The translations under genes were made by a program, and so were the position numbers. DNA of 64,000 nucleotides, taken from positions 46,778,001 through 46,842,000 of the forward strand of contig BSBN01000809.1 of NCBI GenBank assembly GCA_027924645.1, in the 5' to 3' direction. Shown here in pieces: positions 56,415-64,000 of this stretch (positions within the stretch are counted from its first letter, which is position 1; every line of letters begins with the position of its first letter). This stretch comes from Cunninghamia lanceolata (lineage: Eukaryota > Streptophyta > Pinopsida > Cupressales > Cupressaceae). A model generated the notes under the pieces. The model saw only the letters and a program-made list of their open reading frames with translations, searched no databases and had not been told where the DNA came from.

Positions 56415-58450
56415 TGATGCTAGCAGGATACAGGGCATGGAGCAGAACCGATCAGAAGCTGGCACATCATGCGAAGGCTAGGAGCAGATCGAATATTCTA
56501 AAGGACACATCCCTATCTATAATAGATACATTATATATGTAAAATAGGATAAGATAGAAGAGAATATAGTATAGGAGAGATATAGAATAAATTATATAGT
56601 ATGAAAATATAGTAGAAGTCAAATAAAGTATGTATGTAAGATGATGAGGGAGAGAGTTAAACCTATCAGATAATGGATGCATGATGCTTGGTTGATGAAT
56701 ATATATATGGGGACCAGTTGGTACTTGATAATTTTTTTGTGTTTTACTATTATGTGATGTTTGTGATACTCCACACATGTTATTCTCAGTGTTTTGCTAT
56801 TAATATCTAACTACTTGACCAGGGTATAAACTGACTACAAAGACTTGGCTAAGGACCAGATCTCTGAACTGGTATCCCTCCCCACTTCTTGCCAACAATG
56901 TCAAAATAGTCTTGGCTACAATTATGTGCTTTAAAGAATAGAAAAATAGAGATTGTCTCCTTTTGGAATGGGAGGTTTAGGGAAATGAAGGGGATTATCT
57001 CTGTGCCAACCATTTTGCTTCATCAATTTCACCTTCCACTAGCTGGAACCTGATGGGGAATATGTATTGTTGCTTAATCACTCCAACTACATCCAGTTGC
57101 TCATTATGGTATAGACGAATCCTAAGTTCCAGTAGATAATTTTGATTAACAAAATTAGATGTGTGGGCAGGGACACTCCTTTCTAGTTCCTCCTCCCCTC
57201 CATATTGATGCATCACAGAGGGATAATATCACATTTGGGAGGTCCAGAAGTAGGTAATTGTTTGGGACTCTATTCACAAGGTCAAGGGAATGAGTGACAA
57301 ACACCTGGCACCTTCTTCATCCCCATCTTCACATCGAGTAGGTGCTGCTAGCTCAACTTTGACAGATGAAGATTAATTCATGAGCTCTCCCCATGACTAC
57401 CTAACTTCCCATGACTGGTCATCATGCTATTTCTAACAAGATACAGTTTGTTCAAACTGTTCAACGGGACAAATATAACCGTTCACATGCTCTACCCCTT
57501 ACCAACAAATTATGGTTTAGTGTATGTGTCATTCATCTAAGGAATTGTAAAAGGCTCCCTATTCTATAAAAGAGATGTGCTCATTATTGCAAAAGGTTGG
57601 TGGGAAAATACATGGATGTAACTTCTATTGTTTGTAGTCTGTATCTAGGAGATAGGGGATTTTGGTCAGTAAATTTGTTTGGGGTGTACTCTCATTAGTT
57701 GATTTAAATGACATAATGCAAACTATTATGCATTTCATCTCCATTTGTGTTCTGTAATTGACTATTGAGAATTAATAAAATCAAGAATTTGTTATTTCTT
57801 CCGTAATACATTTGTTATTATGAATTTTTGTGTGTGTTAGTTTCTATTTCAAGCAGATAGAGTAATTCTTTCATGCTAAAGATTGCCATTTACAGTGCAA
57901 AAGGATATTCAAGAATGATCTGGATAGTGTTTGCTATCATTGAAAAATCAATATCAATATTGATGCATTGGTATCTTTAACAAGATCAATTGATTTTAAA
58001 TTTTTGAAAGTCCCATTTGCAAAGTGCTACAAATCACATTGATTATGTTTTCCCAAAACAAGTACCGATCTTGAAGCTACATCAATTTCCCAACCACCCA
58101 TAAACATTCAAAATGATAAATCATGTTCATCATGTAATTTATTTCTAATTATTCATTGCTTTCACAGTAGTTGTTAAAGGCTAGAAGAGAGTTTTACTCA
58201 TGAGCCTAGATACCTTAATCTCTTCATATTCCCTGTGAAAGAAATTTTCTATCCAACACTGTGATTATTAACTAAGTCACATTTCCATAACCAATGTTTA
58301 AGAAGGGAAACCCACCTAGGTTTTGCAGAGCCTGAAGTGCAAAAGAGATTTGTCTTTCAGACAATATCTCCTATTCATTGGCCATTTTCCACTGATTTGT
58401 CTAAACTTGAAATAGTTTAAGAATTGGTGAGGTACAATTTGGAACACCAA
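56415..58450 (+). repeat. Probable LTR after element F
   Basis: Starts TGATGC after the polypurine tract. It has 'ttctataaaagagatgtgctc' (TATA-like, near 57563) and 'aattaataaaatcaag' (near 57770). It ends before a gypsy-type leader 'tgttgactctgctggggg' (58455). Length of about 2 kb is inferred from these two borders only. Confidence 0.4.
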
Positions 58451-58452
58451 TA

Positions 58453-58472
58453 GATTGTTGACTCTGCTGGGG
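58453..58472 (+). promoter_or_regulatory. Gypsy-type leader/primer site of element K
   Basis: 'gttgactctgctggggga' is close to the 'tggcgactctgctgggga' leader of a group of plant Ty3/gypsy elements. A diverged copy, 'ttggtgaatctactaggga', stands near 58580, suggesting a small duplication. Confidence 0.45.
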
Positions 58473-58657
58473 GACTAACTAGAATTATGTGTTATCTTGA
58501 ATCATAGACTAGTGATTATATTCCCCTTGTTTACAAATACCAAAAATTGTCACGAAGGACTGCCTAGTTGAGCCACCAACAGATTGGTGAATCTACTAGG
58601 GAACTAGTAGCAATCCTTGGGATAGTGTCATTAGTCATTTGAAATAGCCATAACCTT

Positions 58658-59640
58658 TTGTCTTTTGAAATTCCCCTTGTTGAGTTTGTAAGTGATTGTG
58701 ATTTTTGCTTGTCCAAATCCTCGAGGTGGGTGGCCTCTGCAAATCAAAAGACCAAGAATATTTCACTCTGTAAAAGAAAGATGGACAGGAGAAGATCACT
58801 GCATCAAAATAACCCAAACAAGAAGATGCTCAAAGACGTAAAGGGAAAAGATCATACATCTTGGTATCCTAAAGATATCTGTAAGTCATCTAATCCTCTT
58901 ATTAATACTGAATGTCCAAGTAGTAAAGAGAAGTTGGTAGGACATGAAAGTGATGTTTTAGTAAGTAGAATAATTATGTCTAAGGATGAGTAAAGGTGGC
59001 ACAATGTAAAGTCTCAAGAACTGGCTGAAAAAGAGAAGCAAGAAACCTTGAGTAGGTTTGGTGAGGATGTAAGAGCTAGAGCTTCTCCTTCAGGCTCTAA
59101 TGTAGTGAATATAGGTTCTTGTGAAGAACTTGAGAATTAGACCAAGGGCAGTAATAATGTTGCAAACTGGTACAATAAATGGATGAATGGCCATTATGTT
59201 GATCATAATATTGTCTTTGATGAAGGAGATGAAGAAGTATTTGATGAGCTAAGACCTAGAAGAGGAAATGCTCCAAGAAATCGAGATCCATTAAGGGAAA
59301 TTGATTTCCTTAGGTCAGAAATAGCTAGGTTGGAGGTTGAGATGGAGTTAAGTCAACTAAGGAGGAGAATAGATCTTTCTAACAATGTTGGCTAGATGAA
59401 TCACCCAGTTAGAGGTATGAATGAAAATGTAGGGGCCCAAAATAATCTTGGTAGGAGACCTGACATGCAAAATAATGTAAGACCACCTCTAATCCTAGCT
59501 AGATACAGACAACTAAACTTTGTAGGGATCCCTAGATACCCTAACCCTGTTCCTAATGAGGTTAGGTCCAAACTTATCAAGTTCCTAGGAAATAATGTTG
59601 TATCAGGAGATGACCATCTTAGATACTTTAATAACAATCT
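58658..59640 (+). pseudogene. Gag-like ORF of element K
   Basis: Open pieces 58658-58993, 59183-59395 and 59396-about 59640 (one TAG between the last two, same frame). The last reads 'GIPRYPNPVPNEVRSKLIKF' and 'VSGDDHLRYFNN', similar in plan to the beginning of a Ty3/gypsy gag capsid. Before it lies a charged helical segment ('EIDFLRSEIARLEVEMELSQ'). It fuses in frame to a copia reverse transcriptase. Confidence 0.5.
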
Positions 59641-60544
59641 TTTTATCAAGACTATGTGTGATGACATGTTGACAGTTGTAGTGTATGTTGATATTATCTT
59701 TGGTGGAAATGAGGAGTTGTGTAAGATGTTTGTTGAAGAGATTCAAAAATAATTTGAGATGTCAATGATTGGTGAGCTTTCATTTTTCCTTGGACTTCAA
59801 ATTGCTCAATCAAACAAGGGTGTGTTTATTTAACAAACTAAGTATGTCAAGGAGATGTTGAAAAAGTTTGGTATGAATGACTGCAAACCTGTGAACACAC
59901 ATATAGTTACAGGCTGTCATCTAAGAAAAGATGATGAGTCACATCAAGCTGACTAGACTCTATACATATCCATGATTGGAAGCTTATTATAATTGACTGC
60001 ATCTAGAAAAGATATTATGCAAGCAATTTGTATGGTGGCTAGATTTCAAGTTGAACCAAAAGAAACTCATGTAAAGGTTGTTTAAAAGATTTTTAGATAT
60101 TTGAAGAGAATATTGGACAATGGATTGTGGTATGAGAAGGGAAAGGATTTCTCTTTAACAACATATATAGATGTAGATTGGGTAGGCAACACTAATGACA
60201 AAAAGAGCACAAGTGGTGGAGCTTTCTTTCTAGGTGGTAGATTGGTTTCATGGCTAAGCAAAAAGCAAGATTCAGTTGCATTATCAACAACAAAAGCATA
60301 ATACATTGCAGTAGTAGCTTGTTGTACTCAGTTTTTGTGGATAAAATAGGCATTGAAGGATGTAGGTGTTGTATATGATGAGCCCATTTCAATTTGGTGT
60401 GACAATACAAGTGTATTTAACATATCAAAGAATCTAGTGATGCAATCAAGGACCAAACATATATCTATTAGGTATCATTTTTTGAGAGAAAAGGTTGTTG
60501 ATCAGGAGTTGAAATTGGAATATGTGGCTGTATGGGTAAAATAG
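59640..60544 (+). pseudogene. Copia RT C-terminus and RNase H, fused downstream of K gag
   Basis: 'NLFIKTMCDDMLTVVVYVDI' (the YVDD box decayed to YVDI), 'MIGELSFFLGLQIAQ', 'YVKEMLKKFGMNDCKPVNT' and 'MIGSLL' are followed by RNase H: 'YIDVDWVGNTNDKKSTSGG', 'SWLSKKQDSVALSTTKA', 'IWCDNTSVFNISKN' and 'RTKHISIRYHFLREKV'. It stops at 60542 before the usual pol tail. The N-terminal half of the polymerase, integrase and copia gag are absent. Several stops are present. Confidence 0.87.
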
Positions 60545-61553
60545 TGATCAATCAAATGAATTAAACAAGACCCAAACATCAACAGAATAGTGAAACAAGA
60601 AGGATTCAATAAACGAAGCAATGAACAAATACAGAGCAAACCTTTCCCGTTTCTAAACTTTTGTTGTTCTCCTATCACAGATCGTCCTTTTGCAGATGAA
60701 GTGAGCCCTCAGAGAGTGCAATCTTTTAGCAGTTTATAGGAAGTCGATGGTGAATGGCTGTGGTGATACGCAATGAAGATGAGCTCCAATGCAAGTATGT
60801 GATCTCAAGCTTGTAGATGACAAAAGGGTGCCAAAGGCGCGCTGGTGATATTTCTGCAGAGTAACGATGTCAAAAGCCTGGATGATTAGAATGGAGGGAT
60901 GAAGCTTCATTTATAGACTTGGAAGAATGGGAATCAACGGTTGAGAGGAGATATGAAGATCAATGGCTGAGGATGGTTGAGGAATGTGCAACCAGTAGAA
61001 ATGTGACAAGTGACCCAGCTCCATCATGAAAGGGGGGATGTGACAAAACTGATTGGAGAGTTAACTCCATTGACTAGTCTGTTAATAGACTTGATTGATC
61101 AGTTAGAAGAATAAATTGTGGAATTGACTGAATTGATTGAGGATTTGACTCAATTGACAGGTTAGTTAACACTTTTGATTGATTAGTTAACTAACCTCTG
61201 ATTTGAGAAGAAATAGGCCATGTGGGTGAGGGAAAATAAGGTAATTAAATATTAAATATATTTAATTACATGTGCAACCTGATGAGGTGGACAAGGTGAG
61301 GTGGAAAAGGTGAGGTGTAAAGGTGATGTAGATTTTTGGAATTTAGAACTTAGGATAGAGGAATTTGGCTTAATTAAATAATTTATGATTATTTAATTAT
61401 GTGAGACATTTAGAAAAATAAATAGAATTTATTTAATTATGGAACAGTGAATCGATTAAATAAATTTAGAATATTTATTTAATTAATAGAAGAAGGGAAT
61501 AAATATTTAGAATATTTATTTAGGATGAATCGTGTCATTTTTAGGCGTATACA
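60545..61553 (-). repeat. LTR-like sequence
   Basis: On the minus strand a purine tract 'AAAGAGGGGCAAAA' leads straight into TGTATACGCC at 61553, the form of a polypurine tract and LTR start. The body contains repeated 'aattgatt/ttaattaaata' AT-rich phrases. The far end is not placed; no partner LTR. Confidence 0.4.
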
Positions 61554-62094
61554 TTTTGCCCCTCTTTGATGCAATGCAGTTTACAGCATTGCTTCAAAGA
61601 ATTCGATAGTCCGAATGATGATACATGCCCCAGTTTGCCCCTGGTGCAGGTTCAATGACGATAGGATGCCCCCTCGGGAGATTGGACAGGAAAAGGGTGA
61701 AAGAAACGGAGACAGACAATCTCACGAAGACGAAGGGGTTAGGATAGGTTGGAGGAAAAGGGACGCGGTCAGGGATGCGGGAAGAAAAACGGGCACGGGA
61801 AGTAGTCACAATCATCACCTAGCCAGAATTAGGGTTTGGAGGCTACAAATAGGAGCTGGGTCCACAAGAATAGTCATTTGTACACTTGTTTACTCTGGAT
61901 TGGATTGAGAGAGCCTAGAGCAAACTTAGAGCAGCATGGTAGCCAGAGCAGCAGAAATTTCGAGCGAGAAGCATCGATTTGAGCGAGTCCGTCGATTCGG
62001 GCGGCCAACAGAGGCAGGACCCCCGGTATGTGCTTCAAAAAATTTCTCCTAGGGTCGACTTTAGGTGTCATAAATGCACATAAAAAATAGGTCG
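61554..62094 (+). promoter_or_regulatory. Putative promoter/leader of the mobile-domain unit
   Basis: 'ggctacaaataggagc' near 61840 is a possible TATA element and 'cacttgtttactctgg' follows. The region is richer in GC than what precedes it. Two overlapping frames (61615-61908 plus, 61594-61818 minus) show no known domain. Confidence 0.3.
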
Positions 62095-62485
62095 AATGCA
62101 TGCGCCGAAACGCAGAACGGCGCATATGTCATGCGAAGCGGCGCTTTTGTCGTTGCGCGGCGCATTTACCGGTTTCGGCGGTGCATACATGAAAGCTGCG
62201 CATCTGTGCACTGTAGCTACGCTTATGTAATTTGGTGGCGCATGTGTATATAAGCCGCACAAATGTTGAAAGTAGCAGCGCATCTGTTAATGCTGCGCAT
62301 ATGTCGATTGTAGCGGCGCTTTTATAATATGGCGGTGCATATGCCAAATGTTGCGGCGCATCTGCTGGATCTGCGCATATGTGCACTGTGGCGGCGCATT
62401 TGTGTGAGGCGGCGCATATGCTGATTTTAGCAGCGCATATACCAAAAAATGGCGCTTTTACCACCTGTAGTGGCGCATTTGCTGT
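62095..62485. repeat. Array of GGCGCAT motifs
   Basis: About 17 copies of '(g)cggcgcat(a/t)tg' or 'ctgcgcat.tg' at intervals of about 20-30 bp. The spacers vary, so it is a degenerate array. Long minus-strand frames across it (62129-62494) simply translate the repeat. The core is the reverse complement of the ATGCGCC motif in element D. Confidence 0.75.
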
Positions 62486-62702
62486 GGATAGCAAAGGACT
62501 TAGCCAAATTGACTCGATTAGCGTCCTGTTTGACGCGGTAATCGATGAGCTATCTCCGAGATTGTAGAAATCTAGTCAAGAGATGTAGTGTGCTGTTTTG
62601 ATCAATTTGAAATGCCAAGTTTAGTTGATATAGTTCAGTAGGTATGTTGAGTATGGTATATGTCGCTTGAGACTGACGCTTTGCCTTGCTTGCTTGTAGG
62701 AG
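62486..62702. other. Short spacer, possible intron end
   Basis: Ends 'ttgccttgcttgcttgtag' at about 62700, a good intron acceptor directly before the mobile-domain frame. Confidence 0.35.
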
Positions 62703-63958
62703 GATATTCGGGACACACTGCAGTCGAGAGAGACGTTTCCCATGCCCCTATTGCAGAGATATATGCTGACAGAGACTGACAGAGTGGCGCTTGGTGCCAT
62801 GGGTTTGGATTTTGTATGCTTCATGCCTGAGGTGCGGGCGAACCGTGGACTGCTGACAGCTGCCGTGGAGAGATTCCACAGTGAGGACGGGACCTTCCAC
62901 TTTCTGACGGGAGAGATGACGGTGACCTTGGAGGACGTCTACCGAATACTGCACTTGCCTGTGGTAGGCGAGTTAGTAGAGTATGATGCACAGCGGGACG
63001 CGGGACTCGCTGAGTGCCAGCGAGTGTTTGATGATCCTGAGCTAGCTGGACAGGTTATCCCATGGCAGGATATATACGACTGCTATGACTACTTCCCTGG
63101 GATTGTGGCTGGACTGATCGGGGGTGTTGTATGCCAGGACAGGAGATCGCATGGGTTCCCCATTGGATGGGGCAGGATCATGGAGCGGATGTTGACTGAG
63201 GGCACCCGATATGCATGGGGATTCTGCGTACTGGCCCATTTATACCATGACATGCATCAGGTGGTGTACCACCGCAGCACGAGTCTATCGGCTGGGGTGT
63301 TGCTGTTACAGTTCTGGCTGTGGGAGCACATAGCGGTGACTAGGCCGATATGTGTCTTCGCGAGGCAGCGAGGAGAGCCATACAGTTATGGCTATGCAGG
63401 AGTGATTTCCCAGCACAAGCTGGGGAAGCTAGAGTATTGGAGACACACCTTGGACGGAGTGGATGTGGTCGTCTGGCGACATATCTGGATTGTGAGCCTT
63501 GGGACGACGAGGGAGACGAGCTGCCACACTGCTTTCAGACCAGGTGGCTGATAGGCCAGACACGGCATATACTGGAGAGGCAGATGGTGGGCCGAGTGTT
63601 GAGACAGTTTGGCAGGAGGCAGGGCATGCCACAGGGGCAGGCTATGTTCGCACGGACGCATGTAGAGAGGGTCCGATGGGGGCCGATGGCTTCGTATGAG
63701 GAGGCTCTGGCAGAGTTCCAGTAGACGCTGTATGTGGCATGGGACATGAGGAGAGAGATAGCAGATGCGAGGGTGACACAGGAGTACGAGGATTGGATCA
63801 CTACACATCCTTTCCCAAGATATTCAGGACCCGGCATGCTGGTGCCTCGTATTGACGAGGCGGACTCAGAGGAGGAGGGAGAGGCTAGCCCAGGGCGGAG
63901 GGGAGTTAGAGGAGGACGAGGACGACGGGGTGGTAGAGCTGGAGAGAGGCCGAGATAG
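62703..63958 (+). pseudogene. Plant mobile domain (PMD) protein, broken
   Basis: In frame from about 62703 ('EDIRDTLQSRETFP') through Met 62742. The core reads 'AAVERFHSEDGTFHFLTGEM' and 'TVTLEDVYRILHLPVVG', the hallmark of the plant mobile domain (aminotransferase-like) family found in plant transposons and MAIN/MAIL nuclear proteins. Further on is 'VLLLQFWLWEHI' and then the family-like 'DVVVWR'. One base is missing near 63475: the protein continues in the second frame ('YLDCEPWDDEGDELPHCFQT') until a TAG at 63722, and then in the same frame to 63958. The tail is acidic, then Arg/Gly rich ('GVRGGRGRRGGRAGERPR'). Two lesions suggest a pseudogene. A transposon source is more likely than a host gene here. 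Confidence 0.75.
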
Positions 63959-64000
63959 TGGAGGAGGATAGTTCAGGCTGAGCAGGCAGTGCCAGGGCAG

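Noticed and set aside
62129..62494. 121-codon minus-strand frame rich in 'CAA' and 'ICA' repeats
   Set aside because: It is a direct translation of the GGCGCAT array; no domain or start context.

Overview
This window reads as intergenic DNA from a large, repeat-rich seed-plant genome. A conifer or other gymnosperm is my inference, from the dense, old, stop-riddled LTR retrotransposons, the long AT-rich spacers and the intron-bearing ubiquitin-conjugating enzyme closest to plant UBC4/5/6. I see no bacterial features, CRISPR array, rRNA or tRNA gene. Almost every coding stretch is a broken transposon protein, so coding entries are given as pseudogenes unless stated.

Layout. 1-784: AT-rich DNA with a diverged tandem duplication. 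785-4552: 5' half of a minus-strand Ty3/gypsy element J (LTR, gag, protease, scrap of RNase H). 5132-8342: plus-strand element H with an iMet-type primer site, a gag-like zinc knuckle and a long acidic coiled-coil ORF in place of pol. 8530-9310: candidate LTR. 9768-10962: 3' end of a minus-strand LINE. 10963-16771: minus-strand Ty3/gypsy element C with both LTRs and a TAGGA target duplication. 16777-17432 plus 29011-31084: the two halves of minus-strand Ty1/copia element A, split by plus-strand copia element B (17438-29005, duplication TTTAG). B's gag is itself split by element D (18130-24330, duplication GAACT), which carries a short-motif array and a long non-pol ORF. This is a three-level nest supported by exact target duplications. 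31500-32115: minus-strand gypsy pol scrap.

35225-36282: the only host gene recognised, the 3' exons of a UBC4/5/6-type E2 enzyme with correct introns but a shifted acidic tail. It is followed by several tandem repeats (36.9-38.8 kb), a C-rich tract and a tRNA-derived SINE (39943-40137).

41876-48575: plus-strand gypsy element E with both LTRs, duplication AATAT and a decayed integrase. A LINE ORF1 fragment sits in its 3' LTR. 48763-49726: candidate solo LTR. 50190-51300: array of a GGGTGATATT motif. 53230-56414: F, a second long non-pol ORF ending at a polypurine tract. 58450-60540: gag-like ORF fused in frame to a copia reverse transcriptase. 60545-61553: LTR-like DNA. 62095-62485: GGCGCAT array, followed by a broken plant-mobile-domain gene (62703-63958) that runs close to the window edge.

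Most unusual theme: three separate arrays of short degenerate motifs (D, F and the mobile-domain unit), each lying upstream of a long protein that is not a normal retrotransposon pol. All homology calls are by eye, with no database search.
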